Below, piece by piece: positions 35,763-46,143 of a stretch of 64,000 bases of DNA. Under the pieces are notes generated by a model. The model was given only the letters and a program-made list of their open reading frames with translations, ran no database searches and was not told the origin of the DNA. A program made the position numbers and the translations under genes. Origin of the DNA: Mesorhizobium shangrilense (lineage in GTDB: Bacteria; Pseudomonadota; Alphaproteobacteria; Rhizobiales; Rhizobiaceae); NCBI RefSeq assembly GCF_040537815.1, contig NZ_JBEWSZ010000001.1:2046001-2110000 (forward strand), given 5' to 3'. Position 1 is the stretch's first letter. Every line of letters begins with the position of its first letter.

Positions 35763-36956
35763 TCAGGTCAGTTTCTTTCGCGCCTGGGTTTCGAGCGCCT
35801 CTAGGAAAACGGCAGGCTCCCATTTCGCATCGAGCGCGCGATGGAAAAGCGCCTGCTGGGTTTCCGGCGCCAGGCCACCGAGTGGCGGGTCGCGATCCAG
35901 ATTGGTCGGGAAGGAATATCCCTCGGCGGAGGAGGCGATGGCATTGTCCGCCGCCTCCCTGGTCAGGCTGCCATCGCTCAGCATGCGTTGCAGCACCGGA
36001 TAAAGAACCGCGCTCATGCGTGTCCGGTCCACGCTTTCCATGGCGCGGCCATAGGCCGACGATACCTGCAGCAGGTTCGCCATGCGCTGGATGTTCGCGG
36101 AACGGTTGGTGCCGGCCGCGTGGAACAGGGCCGGATTGAAGAAGGCCGCATCGCCTTTCTTCAACGGCAATTGAACATGATGCTCGGCGAAATAGGCCTG
36201 GAACTCAGGCCGGTTCATGGCGAGATATCCGGGAAGATAGGCCTGCGAGTAAGGCAAGTAGAGCGTGGGGCCGCTTTCAACCGGCATGTCGCAATGAGCG
36301 ACCGCGCCCTGGAGCGTCAGCACCGGTGAAATCCGATGGACGTGCACGGGATAGCGTTCGATGACCGACGCGGTCTGGAAGCCGAGGTGATAGTCCCGGT
36401 GCGCCGACTGGGACGCGCCACCGGGCCTGACATTGTTGACCTGAGACGTCAGCTGGTAGGCCGGACCGAGCCAGGCTTCCGATATCAGCGCGATGACGTC
36501 ATTGCCGTAATAGGCAGCAAACGTCGCGGGATCCCGCAGGCAGAGCTTCTCGAGCGCGTTCCATATGCGGTCGTTGGCGCCGGGCTTGGCGAAATGATCG
36601 CCGCCGCCTGCGCCTGCGGCGCGCTCCTCGGCGATGATAGCGTTGAACGCTTCCGTCGCGGCGTCGACCGGGGCCACATCCTCGAAGGCACCCCGGAAGA
36701 CGACCACGCCCGGGCCGTCGGTCATCGCTTCGACCCATTCGGCGAGAAGAGCCTTGCGCCGGGCTGGGTCGGCTGCGGCGGCGCGCACTGTCGCACCGTC
36801 ATAGATCAGCACGTTCTTCCGCACCTCGGATGCGAACGGATAATCCGCCGGATTCGTCGTCCGTTGCGTCATGGCGGCAAAATCGTCGATGTTGCAGGCG
36901 TCAGCGGTGAGCCAAACGCGATCGGCTCTGAGCTTGGCGAAATTGTCGGCCTTCAT
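35763..36956 (-). CDS. PhyH-type Fe(II)/2-oxoglutarate dioxygenase family protein
   Basis: A 397-aa phytanoyl-CoA dioxygenase-superfamily protein. Iron ligands are His186 and Asp188 (AHRDYH) and His279 (LFHAAGTNRS), with Arg285 for 2-oxoglutarate binding; it would hydroxylate a small or lipid-like substrate. Divergent from a LacI-family regulator gene with 113 bases between, so that regulator probably controls it. Its substrate is unknown; the oxidoreductase two genes away may be in the same pathway. Confidence 0.88.
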   Translation of the reverse strand: MKADNFAKLRADRVWLTADACNIDDFAAMTQRTTNPADYPFASEVRKNVLIYDGATVRAAAADPARRKALLAEWVEAMTDGPGVVVFRGAFEDVAPVDAATEAFNAIIAEERAAGAGGGDHFAKPGANDRIWNALEKLCLRDPATFAAYYGNDVIALISEAWLGPAYQLTSQVNNVRPGGASQSAHRDYHLGFQTASVIERYPVHVHRISPVLTLQGAVAHCDMPVESGPTLYLPYSQAYLPGYLAMNRPEFQAYFAEHHVQLPLKKGDAAFFNPALFHAAGTNRSANIQRMANLLQVSSAYGRAMESVDRTRMSAVLYPVLQRMLSDGSLTREAADNAIASSAEGYSFPTNLDRDPPLGGLAPETQQALFHRALDAKWEPAVFLEALETQARKKLT

Positions 36957-37030
36957 GGCTTCCTCCCTGTGGTCTTGTCTTGATTGGATGGCCCGACTAT
37001 AGCTTCAATTGAGATGGAGAGCGCAGCTAG

Positions 37031-37050
37031 AACACCTCAAAAACACCTCA
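37031..37050. repeat. Short direct repeat before the LacI-family gene
   Basis: AACACCTCA occurs twice with an 11-base period, ahead of the LacI-family ATG at 37070. A nearby TCAATTGA palindrome is at 37005-37012. One of these may be the regulator's own site; there is no direct proof. Confidence 0.3.
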
Positions 37051-37069
37051 TGGCTGGTCGAGTCGACCG

Positions 37070-38089
37070 ATGTCACATCCATTCCTTGTGAAGGACATTG
37101 CACTGCAGGCCGGCGTCAGCATCGCCACGGTCGATCGCGTCTTGCATGGGCGCAGCGGCGTGCGTCAGCACACCATCCGCCGCATCGAGCAGGCGATCCG
37201 CGAACTGGAAACGCAACGCTCCCAGATCGGCTTGTCAGGACGCAAGTTCATTCTCGATCTGGTGATGGAGGCCCCTACGCGCTTTACCGAAGCGGTGCGC
37301 ATGGCGCTGGAAGCCGAGATGCCGAGCCTCCGCCCGGTCGTGTTCCGGTCGCGCTATCACCTAGCCGAGGTACGTACGACGGCGAACACTGTCTCGCTGC
37401 TTGAGGAAATCGCGCGTCGCGGCAGCAATGGCCTGCTCCTGAAGGCGCCGGATGTACCCGAGATTGCCACCGCGGTGGACCGGGTCTTTCAATCGGGAAT
37501 ACCAGTGGTGACGCTGGTGACAGACCTGCCGAACAGCCGGCGGCTGGCCTACGTCGGCGTCGACAACCGTGCGGCCGGCGAAACGGCCGCCTATCTGATC
37601 GGCGAGTGGCTTGGCCAAAGACGCGCCGATGTCCTGGTTACCTTGAGCAGCAACCGGTTCCGGGGCGAGGAAGAGCGTGAAATCGGTTTTCGCCGGGCGT
37701 TACGCGAACATTTTCCCAATCTCGGCATCGTCGACATCAGTGAAGGACACGGCATCGATCGCGCAACGGGCGAACTGGTGAGCGCTGCCCTGACAGATCA
37801 CCCCGAGATCGCGGCCGTTTATTCCATCGGCGGCGGCAATACCTCCATCGTGCAGGCATTCGCCGAATTGAAGCGGCCCTGCCGCGTGTTCATCGGCCAC
37901 GATCTCGATGTCGACAATCTCGAATTACTGCGAAGCCGGCGCATCTCGGCCGTCCTGCATCACGATCTCAGGCACGACATGCGCACAGCCTGCATCCACA
38001 TCATGCGGGCTCAGGGCGCGTTGCCCAAGTCGATCATGCCCGGCGCGTCCAACATCCAGCTCATCACCCCGTTCAATATACCGGCCTGA
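37070..38089 (+). CDS. LacI family transcriptional regulator
   Basis: A 339-aa regulator with the LacI helix-turn-helix at the N-terminus (VKDIALQAGVSIATVDRVLHGRSGV) and a periplasmic-binding-protein-like ligand domain from residue 60. Related rhizobial proteins respond to sugars or polyols; here the ligand is unknown. It is divergent from the PhyH-type gene. A short GCCGG-TTT-CCGGC hairpin follows its stop, in the gap to the convergent oxidoreductase. Confidence 0.92.
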   Translation: MSHPFLVKDIALQAGVSIATVDRVLHGRSGVRQHTIRRIEQAIRELETQRSQIGLSGRKFILDLVMEAPTRFTEAVRMALEAEMPSLRPVVFRSRYHLAEVRTTANTVSLLEEIARRGSNGLLLKAPDVPEIATAVDRVFQSGIPVVTLVTDLPNSRRLAYVGVDNRAAGETAAYLIGEWLGQRRADVLVTLSSNRFRGEEEREIGFRRALREHFPNLGIVDISEGHGIDRATGELVSAALTDHPEIAAVYSIGGGNTSIVQAFAELKRPCRVFIGHDLDVDNLELLRSRRISAVLHHDLRHDMRTACIHIMRAQGALPKSIMPGASNIQLITPFNIPA

Positions 38090-38107
38090 GCGGCCGGTTT
38101 CCGGCTG

Positions 38108-40153
38108 TCAGATCCTCAATCCAAACCTGATGCCGTCATAGATGGCGGCGTGGATGTTACGCGAGGCAACCGCGTCGCCGATGCGGAACAGCACGAAACC
38201 GCCTTCGGCATTGCGCCTCGGAAAGATGTCGCCGCCATGGACCAGCCGTTCGTAGTCGACCGCACCGCCATTCTTCGACAGCGGCTTTAGCGCCAGATAG
38301 AGGTCGTCGAGCGGCGCCGTGCCGTGCTCGACCACCACCTGATCGACCCTGCGCTCGCCACGCCAGCCGTCGGCGAAGTCCGAAGCCAGCTCGGCAACCA
38401 ACTGATTGCCTTCGCGCCGCACCGAACGCAGCCTTGTATTGATGGTGACGGTGACGCCCTTTTCCTGGAACGCCCGCATATAGGGTACATGGTTCATGCC
38501 GCCCATTTCCGGAGCGAAGAACCGCTCGGGCGAGACGAGTTCAAGTTTCGAGCCGCTGTTGGCGATCAGTTCCGCCGCGCCCATGCCCTGATGGCCGCCA
38601 TTGTCGTCATAGAGCAGAACGTTTTCGGCTGGCTTGACGCTGCCGGCCATGATGTCCCAGCTTGAGGTGACAAGGTTGTCACCGGCCGTCAGCGGTGGGT
38701 TCTGTGGGAGGCCGCCAGTGGCGACCACCACGACGTCCGGCGACAGCGCCAGGACATCGTCCTTCTCGGCCCAGGTGTCGTAGCGGATCTCGACGCCCAG
38801 CCGTTCGAGTTCGGCCAGCCGCCAGTCGATGATCCCTATCAGTTCCTTGCGCCGCGGATTCTGCGTCGCCAGCCGCACCTGGCCGCCTGCCTGGCTCGAG
38901 GCTTCCAGCACTGTCACCTGATGCCCGCGCTCGGCCGCGACGCGCGCGGCCTCCAGCCCACCGGCACCGGCGCCAACGACGATCACCTTCCGCTTCGGCC
39001 CCTCTGTCTTCGTGATGATGTGCGGAATATCGGCCTCGCGTCCGGTGGCTGCGTTGTGGACGCAAAGCGCCTCACCACCCTCATAGATGCGATCGAGGCA
39101 GTAGGTGGCGCCGACGCAGGGACGGATTTCATGCTCGCGGCCTTCCATCACCTTCTTGATGATGTGCGGATCGGCGATGTGGGCGCGCGTCATGCCGACC
39201 ATGTCGAGCTTGCCGGTGGCGATGGCGTGGCGTGCGGTGGCGACATCGGAAATCCGGGCCGCATGAAAAGTCGGGAATTTAGTCGCCGCCCTCACCTCGC
39301 CGGCGAAATCGAGATGCGGCGACGAGCGCATGCCGGTGACCGGAATGACCTTGGTCAGTGCGGCGTCGCTCTCGATCGAGCCGCGGATGATGTTGAGGAA
39401 ATCGACCTTGCCGGAGTTGGCCAGCCGCCTGGCGATCTCGACGCCTTCCTCCTTTGGCAGGCCCTTCTCGAAATCCTCATCGGCGACCATCCGGATGCCG
39501 ACGACGAATTTCTCGCCAACCGCGGCGCGCACGGCATCCAGAACCATGTTGGTGAAGCGCAGGCGGTTGTCGAGCGAGCCACCGAACTCGTCGTCGCGAT
39601 GGTTGGTGGCAGGCGACCAGAAGCCGTCGATCAGATGGCCATAGGCCTCGAACTCGATGCCGTCGAGGCCGGCGGCCTGGCAGCGCTGGGCGGCTGAGGC
39701 GTAGTCGGCGATGATGCGCTCGATATCCCAGTCCTCGATGGTCTTCGGGAAGGCGCGATGAGCCGGCTCGCGCACCGGCGAGGCTGACAGCACCGGCAGC
39801 CAGTCGGCCTTGTTCCAGCCCGTGCGGCGGCCGAGATGGGTGATCTGGATCATCACCTTGCAGTCATGCTCGTGGCAGGCGTCGGCCAGTTCAGCGAGCC
39901 ACGGCACGATGCGATCGTCATAGACATGCAGATTGCCGAAAGCGGCTGGGCTGTCGCGCGAGACGATGGCCGAACCCGCTGTCATGGTCAGCGCCATGCC
40001 GCCTTTGGCCTTCTCGGCATGGTAGAGCCGATAGCGCTGTTTCGGCATGCCATCTTCGGAATAGGCCGGCTCATGGCTGGTCGACATGACCCGGTTCTTC
40101 AGCGTCAGGTGCTTGAGCTGATAGGGCTGGAGAAGCGGATCGTTGCTGGTCAT
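38108..40153 (-). CDS. NADH:flavin oxidoreductase with Fe-S and NAD(P)/FAD domains (N-methylproline demethylase-like)
   Basis: A 681-aa protein of the dimethylamine/trimethylamine dehydrogenase and dienoyl-CoA reductase class. Residues 1-340 form an FMN TIM barrel of the old-yellow-enzyme type, residues 346-364 a cluster region, and from 387 an FAD/NAD domain ([21 protein letters not shown]). The cluster motif reads C-x2-A-x2-C-x11-C (Cys346, Ala349, Cys352, Cys364), so one of four expected cysteines is replaced by Ala. Neighbouring MttB-family genes suggest a methylated amine or betaine substrate such as N-methylproline. Confidence 0.85.
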   Translation of the reverse strand: MTSNDPLLQPYQLKHLTLKNRVMSTSHEPAYSEDGMPKQRYRLYHAEKAKGGMALTMTAGSAIVSRDSPAAFGNLHVYDDRIVPWLAELADACHEHDCKVMIQITHLGRRTGWNKADWLPVLSASPVREPAHRAFPKTIEDWDIERIIADYASAAQRCQAAGLDGIEFEAYGHLIDGFWSPATNHRDDEFGGSLDNRLRFTNMVLDAVRAAVGEKFVVGIRMVADEDFEKGLPKEEGVEIARRLANSGKVDFLNIIRGSIESDAALTKVIPVTGMRSSPHLDFAGEVRAATKFPTFHAARISDVATARHAIATGKLDMVGMTRAHIADPHIIKKVMEGREHEIRPCVGATYCLDRIYEGGEALCVHNAATGREADIPHIITKTEGPKRKVIVVGAGAGGLEAARVAAERGHQVTVLEASSQAGGQVRLATQNPRRKELIGIIDWRLAELERLGVEIRYDTWAEKDDVLALSPDVVVVATGGLPQNPPLTAGDNLVTSSWDIMAGSVKPAENVLLYDDNGGHQGMGAAELIANSGSKLELVSPERFFAPEMGGMNHVPYMRAFQEKGVTVTINTRLRSVRREGNQLVAELASDFADGWRGERRVDQVVVEHGTAPLDDLYLALKPLSKNGGAVDYERLVHGGDIFPRRNAEGGFVLFRIGDAVASRNIHAAIYDGIRFGLRI

Positions 40154-40214
40154 CGTGTTCCTGCTGTTTCAAATTATGCTAATGAACGGCGAAAATCCAA
40201 CGAGGCCACCGCCC

Positions 40215-40676
40215 ATGACCGTGACAGAAAACCTTACCCAGCTCGGCACTCACGTCGAGACGCCACAGAGCCCTGATCGGGCGGTCCTGGAAACCGTACC
40301 GTTTGCGCGCGGCGACGGCCCGCCGGCTATCGTGCGCTTCACCTGCCCGGAATTCACCTCGCTCTGCCCGGTCACCGGCCAGCCGGATTTTGCCCATATC
40401 GTCATCGACTACGCGCCGGACACGGCTCTGGTGGAGTCGAAATCGCTCAAGCTGTTCATGACCTCGTTTCGCAATCACGGCGCCTTCCACGAGGAATGCA
40501 CCGTGATGATCGGCCGGCGCATTGTGGCAGCGACCAAGCCCTTGTGGTTGCGCATTGGCGGCTATTGGTATCCGCGCGGCGGCATCCCGATCGACGTGTT
40601 CTGGCAGACCGGCGCCCCGCCGGAAGGTGCCTGGCTTCCGGACACTGGCGTCGCACCCTATCGCGGTCGTGGCTAG
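40215..40676 (+). CDS. queF: NADPH-dependent 7-cyano-7-deazaguanine reductase (QueF, type I)
   Basis: Reduces preQ0 to preQ1 in queuosine synthesis for tRNA. The 153-aa size matches the short unimodular type. The catalytic Cys lies in [14 protein letters not shown] (residues 47-60), and [16 protein letters not shown] with HEECT is the NADPH-binding QueF motif. The ATG at 40215 is chosen over an earlier frame that would add a hydrophobic N-terminus absent from the family. It is divergent from the flavin oxidoreductase gene. Confidence 0.95.
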   Translation: MTVTENLTQLGTHVETPQSPDRAVLETVPFARGDGPPAIVRFTCPEFTSLCPVTGQPDFAHIVIDYAPDTALVESKSLKLFMTSFRNHGAFHEECTVMIGRRIVAATKPLWLRIGGYWYPRGGIPIDVFWQTGAPPEGAWLPDTGVAPYRGRG

Positions 40677-40685
40677 TCGCACGCT

Positions 40686-41237
40686 TCATTCACACTGGTA
40701 CTGGCTGAGCGCCCATTCGCCTGTCACCGACAAGAGATCCGATATCTTCCAGGCGCCATCGACCTTCTTGAGCTTCCACTCCAGGCGATGCGGATTGCCG
40801 GCCACGACGAAGGCGACGATCACCTTGGCTGCGTCGCCATCGACGGATTCGAGCGTCTTGAAACTCTTGTCGATCGCGTCCTTGTCGTAGTCGGCATTGT
40901 CCAGCGCCATGTTGGGGTCGAGGCACTCGCCCTGCCCCGATTTCCGCAGCGCATCGCTCTTGTCGAGCACCGTCTTGGCCGGGTCGACGAAATGGCTGCG
41001 CTGCGCCGGATCAATCTCGAGCCCGAGGTGCTCGTAGAATGGTTTCACCACGGCTGTCGGCGAGCCCGGCAATATGGGTGCCGACGGCGTGTTTTCCGCC
41101 GGGGCCGACTGGGCGGGCGGACTTGCCGCAGGCTGGTTTGCCGCCGGCGCGCCCAGCAGCCCCTCCGCCGAGGCGCTGCCGCTCAGCCCCGCCATGGCAA
41201 GACAAACCATCCAAACCCGCGGACAGAAACCGACCAT
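40686..41237 (-). CDS. Secreted DUF3828-like protein, copy 1
   Basis: A 183-aa secreted protein with a signal peptide (about residues 1-24, ending SASA). After a Pro/Ala-rich linker the mature domain includes FYEHLGLEIDP and ends WKLKKVDGAWKISDLL. It resembles the DUF3828 or NTF2-like secreted proteins and its C-terminal half resembles the next gene's. The gene lies 4 bases after that paralogue, so both share an operon. Function unknown. Confidence 0.75.
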   Translation of the reverse strand: MVGFCPRVWMVCLAMAGLSGSASAEGLLGAPAANQPAASPPAQSAPAENTPSAPILPGSPTAVVKPFYEHLGLEIDPAQRSHFVDPAKTVLDKSDALRKSGQGECLDPNMALDNADYDKDAIDKSFKTLESVDGDAAKVIVAFVVAGNPHRLEWKLKKVDGAWKISDLLSVTGEWALSQYQCE

Positions 41238-41241
41238 GGCA

Positions 41242-41721
41242 TCACTCCGGGCTCTGCCCGGCGACGCACTCGAGCTTGCTGAGCGTCCAGTCGCTTGTCT
41301 TCGAGGCGATGTCGGCGATCTTCCACTTGCCGTCGATCTTCTTCAGCGTCCAATGCATCTCGCGCCCGGTATCGTCCCCTTCCGGAAAGAGGTCGAAGCT
41401 CGCCGTCACCTCGGCGCTGTCACCGTCAACCTTCTCCGATAGTTTCAAGGTCTTGGACAGAGTCTTCTGGTCGAAATCCTGCGCATCCAGACCGGGATCG
41501 AAATCGATGCAGGCGACCTGGTCCGGGTCCTTCTTCGCCGCCTGATCGTTCAGATCGAACAACTTCGTCACCGGTTCGGTGAAGCGATCCCGGTATTGAG
41601 CGTCGGCCTCGAACTTGACCTCCGGCACGTAGAAGAACTTCACCGCGTCGGAGGCAGGTCCGGCAAGGGCCGCGACAGGCGCGGCAATCGAAAGAATGGC
41701 AACAACAAGCGGCAGTTTCAT
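41242..41721 (-). CDS. Secreted DUF3828-like protein, copy 2
   Basis: A 159-aa secreted protein (signal peptide about residues 1-20, ending AALAG). It shares with the neighbouring protein the order FYVPEV, a CIDFDPGLDAQDFD block like CLDPNMALDNADYD, and WTLKKIDGKWKIADI near the end. The pair looks like an old tandem duplication. The ATG at 41721 gives the signal peptide; a longer frame upstream does not. Function unknown. Confidence 0.78.
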   Translation of the reverse strand: MKLPLVVAILSIAAPVAALAGPASDAVKFFYVPEVKFEADAQYRDRFTEPVTKLFDLNDQAAKKDPDQVACIDFDPGLDAQDFDQKTLSKTLKLSEKVDGDSAEVTASFDLFPEGDDTGREMHWTLKKIDGKWKIADIASKTSDWTLSKLECVAGQSPE

Positions 41722-41817
41722 GCATTTCCCCAGATGCTGGACGATTGACGTCAATCAGTACCACGCATCTTGCATATCGGCTTTTTTGCGGCTCATGAAG
41801 GCCTGCCGCGCCCTGTT

Positions 41818-43467
41818 TCAGCCGTCCAGCCAGACGTTCTGGAGATCCATCTCGAAGGTCTGGTGGACACCGTAGTTCTTCACCTTCTTGTTCATATGAC
41901 TGTAGAGCTTCTGCCAGTACGGCTGGATGATGACACCGGAATCCTGCAGGATCTGCTCGACGTCCTTCATGACCTCACGCCGCTTGGCCACGTCGATGAG
42001 CGACAGCGCCTGCTTGAGCTTGGCGTCGAAATCGGGATTCGAATAGGCCGATTCATTCCAGGCCTCACCGGTGCGGTAGCCGAGCGCCAGCACCTGAACG
42101 CCGAGCGGGCGCATGTACCAGATCGTCATCGAATAGGGATATTTCGTCCAGTCGTTCCAGAAGGTCGAACCCGGCAGCACCGTGCGCTTCACCTTGATCC
42201 CGGCATCGCGCAGCTGACCGGCGATCGCGTCACCGGTGTTCTTCTGCCAATCATCCTCGATGGTGATCAGTTCGTGCTCGAAGTCGGCCTGCCCTGCATC
42301 CGCCATCAGCTTCTTGGCCCCAGCCGCATCGCGCGTCTTCTTCGGCAGCGGGTAGTATTCCGGATGGATAGGGCTGACATGGTGGTTTTCGCCGACGGTG
42401 CCTCGCCCGTTATAGCCAAGTTCGAGCACCACACTGTTGTCCACCGCCATCTGCAGGGCGTTGCGGACGCGTTTGTCGTCATAGGGCTTGTGGGTGATGT
42501 TGGTACGGGCAACGAGCGTCGTCGCTGTCGCGACCTCCGACTTCTGCAAGCCCATCTTGTCGAGAATGTCGATGAAGTCCGCGGGAGTCTCGAAATTGAC
42601 GTCGATCTCGCCGGAGTCGAATGCATTCACCGAGGCGTTGAAGTCGGTTCCGTAATCGATGAACTCGACGCCATCGAGAGGCGCTTCGCCGCCCCACCAC
42701 TTGCCGTGTTCACGACGCTTGACGACCGCTTTCTGGCCGACCGAATAGGAAACCAGTTCGAAGGGGCCGGTGCCGATCGGCTTGGCGACCGGGTCGGCAC
42801 CGTCGGCGTCGAATTTGCGGTGAACCACCAGCGCGGGATAATCGGTGAAATTCGGGATCAGCGAGATGTCGGGCTCGCTCAGCTTCAGCTTGACCGTGCT
42901 GTCGTCCACCTTGGTGATCGCGCCGTCCCTCGCCTTGCCGGTCTTGGCGTCGATCAGGGCGCCCACGCGTGCGGCCATGGAATTGCCGGCGACATTCTTT
43001 TCGCACCAGCGCGTCAGATTGTAAGCGACATCATCGGCGTTGAAAGCATCGCCATTGTTCCAGGTGATGCCCTTGCGCACATGCAGCGTGTATTCGGTGG
43101 CGTCGTCATTGACCTCCCAGCTTTCCAGCAGCACCGGCTCGAAGGTGAATTGCCGGGTATAGCGCACAAGCGGCTCCAGCCAGCTGCGTGAGATGTTAGC
43201 AAGCTCCACCCAGTCATAGGTGCGCGGGTCCTTCTGCGCCTTCACCGACATCGAGACGTGCAGCGTTCCGCCCTTCTTCGGCTCTTCGGCCAAGGCCTGG
43301 TCCGGCACGGCAAGGCCGATCATGCCGTAGGCCAGAGCCGTCGACGCGCCAAAGGCGCTTGCCAGGGCCAGGAACTCGCGCCGGTCCATGCGGCCTGCGC
43401 GCGCTTCTTGCGCCATCGCTTCGATGGCGTTCGGCACGCGGTCTCCGTCACTTCTGAAGAGTGTCAT
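41818..43467 (-). CDS. Family-5 ABC transporter substrate-binding protein, Tat-exported
   Basis: A 549-aa periplasmic solute-binding protein of the DppA/OppA family. The N-terminus holds [11 protein letters not shown] followed by a hydrophobic stretch, a plausible twin-arginine signal. The mature part shows the family-5 order ([37 protein letters not shown]). No permease or ATPase genes are nearby, so it is an orphan. It lies 59 bases downstream of the MttB-family gene on the same strand, and may feed it a methylated compound. Confidence 0.9.
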   Translation of the reverse strand: MTLFRSDGDRVPNAIEAMAQEARAGRMDRREFLALASAFGASTALAYGMIGLAVPDQALAEEPKKGGTLHVSMSVKAQKDPRTYDWVELANISRSWLEPLVRYTRQFTFEPVLLESWEVNDDATEYTLHVRKGITWNNGDAFNADDVAYNLTRWCEKNVAGNSMAARVGALIDAKTGKARDGAITKVDDSTVKLKLSEPDISLIPNFTDYPALVVHRKFDADGADPVAKPIGTGPFELVSYSVGQKAVVKRREHGKWWGGEAPLDGVEFIDYGTDFNASVNAFDSGEIDVNFETPADFIDILDKMGLQKSEVATATTLVARTNITHKPYDDKRVRNALQMAVDNSVVLELGYNGRGTVGENHHVSPIHPEYYPLPKKTRDAAGAKKLMADAGQADFEHELITIEDDWQKNTGDAIAGQLRDAGIKVKRTVLPGSTFWNDWTKYPYSMTIWYMRPLGVQVLALGYRTGEAWNESAYSNPDFDAKLKQALSLIDVAKRREVMKDVEQILQDSGVIIQPYWQKLYSHMNKKVKNYGVHQTFEMDLQNVWLDG

Positions 43468-43526
43468 TGGTTTCCTCCACTGTTCCCATTTTTCGGTGCG
43501 GGACGTTGATCGCCCTTCTCGGATGT

Positions 43527-45095
43527 TCAGTACCAGGCATCCGCCATCTCGAGCTTCTTACGGCCCATGAAATCCTGCAGCGCCTCGTCTATCCCTTGAT
43601 CGAGCGGCGGCGCCTGGTATTCGGCCAGCGCCTTCTTCCAGCGCCGATTGGCGCGGATGGCGGCATCTTCCGATCCGGCCGCTTCCCACTTCTCGTAAGG
43701 TTCGTTGTCGGCGATCTCGGAATCCCAGAACGCCGTCTCGTAATTGGCCAAAGTATGCGCCGAGCCGAAGAAGTGGCTGCCCGGTCCGACTTCGCGGAAG
43801 GCATCGAGCGCCAACTGGTTGTCGTCGATCTTGACCCCGTCGAGATAGGTGTGCAGCGCGCCGCAGAAATCCGCGTCCATGACGAATTTCTCGTAGGACA
43901 TGGACAGCAGCCCATCGAGGAAGCCGGCCGAATGCAGGATGAAATTGGCGCCGCAATGCACCGCCGCCAGCATCGACATGGTACCTTCGTTCATGGCGTG
44001 CGCATCAGGCAGTTTCGAGGTGGTGAAATTGCCGGAACAGCGCAGCGGCAGGTTGAGCCGCCGTGCCAGCTGGCCGATGACCATCGAACCGATCGCCGGT
44101 TCTGGCGTGCCGAAGGTCGGTGACCCTGAACGCAGTGACATCGAGGATAGAAAATTGCCGAAGATGACCGGCGCGCCCGGCCGTTCCAGCTGGGTCAGCG
44201 CGCAGCCGGCCATGGTTTCGGCCAGCGACTGTGCGATGGCACCGGCATTGGTCACCGGCCCCATGGCTCCGCCGAGGATGAAGGGCACGATGACAGCCGC
44301 CTGGTTGGCGCGGGCATAGGCGCGCAACGCCGTGGTCATCGTCGCGTCCCAGACCAGCGGCGAGTTGACGTTGACATTGCCAAGGATGACGCAATTCCTA
44401 TCGACGAAATCGCGGCCAAAGACGATGCGCGCCATGTCGATCGAATCTTCCGCACGGCTCTCGGCCGTGACCGAGCCCATGAAGCCGCGATCCGAGTATT
44501 TGATGTGGCTGTAGACCATGTCGAGATGGCGTTTGTTGACCGGCACATCGACCGGCTCGCAGATGGTGCCGCCGGAATGGTGCAGCCAGGGCGACGACTG
44601 CGCCAGCTTCACGAAGTTGCGGAAGTCCTCGATCGTGCCGTAGCGGCGGCCCTTGTCGATATCCATGACGAAGGGCGAGCCGTAGGCCGGCGAAAAGACG
44701 ACACTTTTGCCGCCGATCTCGACCGAATTAGCGGGATTGCGCGCATGTTGGGTGAAGGTGGCGGGCGCGGTCTTGAGGATTTCACGCAGCATGCCAGGTT
44801 CGAATTTCACCAGCACGCCGTCGATATCAGCCCCTGCCCGTTTCCAGTGCGCCAGCGCCGTGGGGTCGTCGCGGAACTCTATGCCGATCTCGGCCAGTAT
44901 CTGGTCGGCTGTCGCCTCGATACGAAGCAGATTCTCTTCCAACAGGATGTCATAGGTCGGGATGTTTCTGACAATATAGGGCCGGCTGAGCCCTTCCGAG
45001 CCATGCGAGCGCAGTTCGCGCCGGGCGATGCGGCCACCGCCGCGTTCACGGCGCTTGGCGGGTTCGATCGTGACATCTGCGGCCGGTGCGTTCAT
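43527..45095 (-). CDS. Trimethylamine methyltransferase family protein (non-pyrrolysine MttB), copy 1
   Basis: A 522-aa COG5598 TIM-barrel protein. The frame is continuous with no internal TAG, so pyrrolysine is not used; such members demethylate glycine betaine or related quaternary amines in some bacteria. Typical blocks are [33 protein letters not shown], and [20 protein letters not shown]. It starts at ATG 45095, divergent from a LysR gene, whose start is overlapped by a palindrome. The corrinoid partner protein is not seen nearby. Confidence 0.9.
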   Translation of the reverse strand: MNAPAADVTIEPAKRRERGGGRIARRELRSHGSEGLSRPYIVRNIPTYDILLEENLLRIEATADQILAEIGIEFRDDPTALAHWKRAGADIDGVLVKFEPGMLREILKTAPATFTQHARNPANSVEIGGKSVVFSPAYGSPFVMDIDKGRRYGTIEDFRNFVKLAQSSPWLHHSGGTICEPVDVPVNKRHLDMVYSHIKYSDRGFMGSVTAESRAEDSIDMARIVFGRDFVDRNCVILGNVNVNSPLVWDATMTTALRAYARANQAAVIVPFILGGAMGPVTNAGAIAQSLAETMAGCALTQLERPGAPVIFGNFLSSMSLRSGSPTFGTPEPAIGSMVIGQLARRLNLPLRCSGNFTTSKLPDAHAMNEGTMSMLAAVHCGANFILHSAGFLDGLLSMSYEKFVMDADFCGALHTYLDGVKIDDNQLALDAFREVGPGSHFFGSAHTLANYETAFWDSEIADNEPYEKWEAAGSEDAAIRANRRWKKALAEYQAPPLDQGIDEALQDFMGRKKLEMADAWY

Positions 45096-45173
45096 GGGAC
45101 CTCAATCTTGCTCTTGTGACCAATCTAGCCAGACGAATTTCCGCTGTGATGCTGGAAAATCCTGATCTCTTGT

Positions 45174-45188
45174 ATAAGCTGAGCTTAT
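45174..45188. promoter_or_regulatory. Palindrome overlapping the LysR start codon
   Basis: ATAAGCT-G-AGCTTAT, perfect 7-bp arms, whose last two bases are the first two of the LysR ATG (45187-45189). A site there could block the regulator's own translation start or transcription and also serve the divergent MttB gene. Confidence 0.6.
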
Positions 45189-46089
45189 GCGAAGCCTGCG
45201 CCACCTCCTGCCCTCGGCCGGCAGCCTGATCGTCTTCGAAGCCGCCGGGCGGCTGTCGAGTTTCACCGCCGCCGGGCGCGAGCTCGGCATGACACAGGCT
45301 GCTGTCTCCTATGCGGTGCGCGGGCTGGAGGAACAGCTCGGCGCCAAGCTGTTCCAGCGCCGCCACCGCCAGGTCACCCTGACCGAGGCCGGCGAGCGCT
45401 TCCACGCCGACGTGTCACTCGGGCTCTCCCACATCCGCAAATCGGCCGAGGATCTGCGCCTGCAAGCAACCGGCGGCCATGTGACGCTGGCCGCATCGAC
45501 GGCTTTCGGCTCCTTCTGGATGATGCCGCGCCTGCAGCAGTTCCGCGACGAACTGCCTGGCATCGATCTGCGCATCCAGACCGCCGACCGCGACCTCGAT
45601 ATCATCGCCGAAGGCATCCCGCTCGCCGTGCGCGGCGGCGAGCCACGCGACTGGGCGGACTATCATTCTCTGCCGCTGGCCGACGAGGAAATCTTCCCGG
45701 TCGCCAGCACCAGCTATCTGGCGAAGTTCGGCATGCCGAGGACCGTCGAGGAACTGGCCACGCATCGTCTGATCCATCTTGAAGAGCCCTACCGCGAGGC
45801 GGCGAGCTGGGACGAATGGTTCCAGTCGGCCGGCGGCAGTCTCGACAATACCGCGCGCGGCCTGCGCATCAACGACTATGGCCTGGTGATTCAGGGCGTC
45901 ATGGAGGGGCAAGGCATTGCTTTGGGCTGGCGGCACCTCGCCGAGCGGCTGCTGTCGTCCGGGCTGCTGGTGCCGGTGACCGATCACGTGCTCAAGACCG
46001 GCAAGGCGTTCTATGTCGTCTGGCCGAAGAACCGGGAACTCAGCGACAATGCCCGCAAGGTCCGGGATTGGCTGGTGGCGCAGGCGTAG
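45187..46089 (+). CDS. LysR family regulator (GcvA-like), probable regulator of the MttB gene
   Basis: A 300-aa LysR protein: residues 10-70 form the winged helix (SLIVFEAAGRLSSFTAAGRELGMTQAAVSYAVRGLEEQLG) and the rest is a two-lobed effector domain (ASTAFGSFWMMPRLQQF). The GcvA subgroup commonly responds to glycine-type metabolites. Divergence from the MttB gene suggests control of methylated-amine use. The start codon is embedded in a palindrome. Confidence 0.93.
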   Translation: MRSLRHLLPSAGSLIVFEAAGRLSSFTAAGRELGMTQAAVSYAVRGLEEQLGAKLFQRRHRQVTLTEAGERFHADVSLGLSHIRKSAEDLRLQATGGHVTLAASTAFGSFWMMPRLQQFRDELPGIDLRIQTADRDLDIIAEGIPLAVRGGEPRDWADYHSLPLADEEIFPVASTSYLAKFGMPRTVEELATHRLIHLEEPYREAASWDEWFQSAGGSLDNTARGLRINDYGLVIQGVMEGQGIALGWRHLAERLLSSGLLVPVTDHVLKTGKAFYVVWPKNRELSDNARKVRDWLVAQA

Positions 46090-46143
46090 ACACGTCAACG
46101 CAATCCGGCGCGTGACCGGATCGCGTTCGCGTGCTGAGGAAGA

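Noticed and set aside
38093..38105. GCCGG-TTT-CCGGC hairpin after the LacI-family gene
   Set aside because: The stem is only five base pairs, and there is no T run, so it was not listed as a terminator.
41770..43191. A 473-codon open frame on the plus strand opposite the binding-protein gene
   Set aside because: Shadow; no motif and begins outside any promoter-like context.
43527..45095. Possible pyrrolysine in MttB
   Set aside because: The reading frame has no internal TAG codon and continues through the whole protein, so it belongs to the non-pyrrolysine branch.
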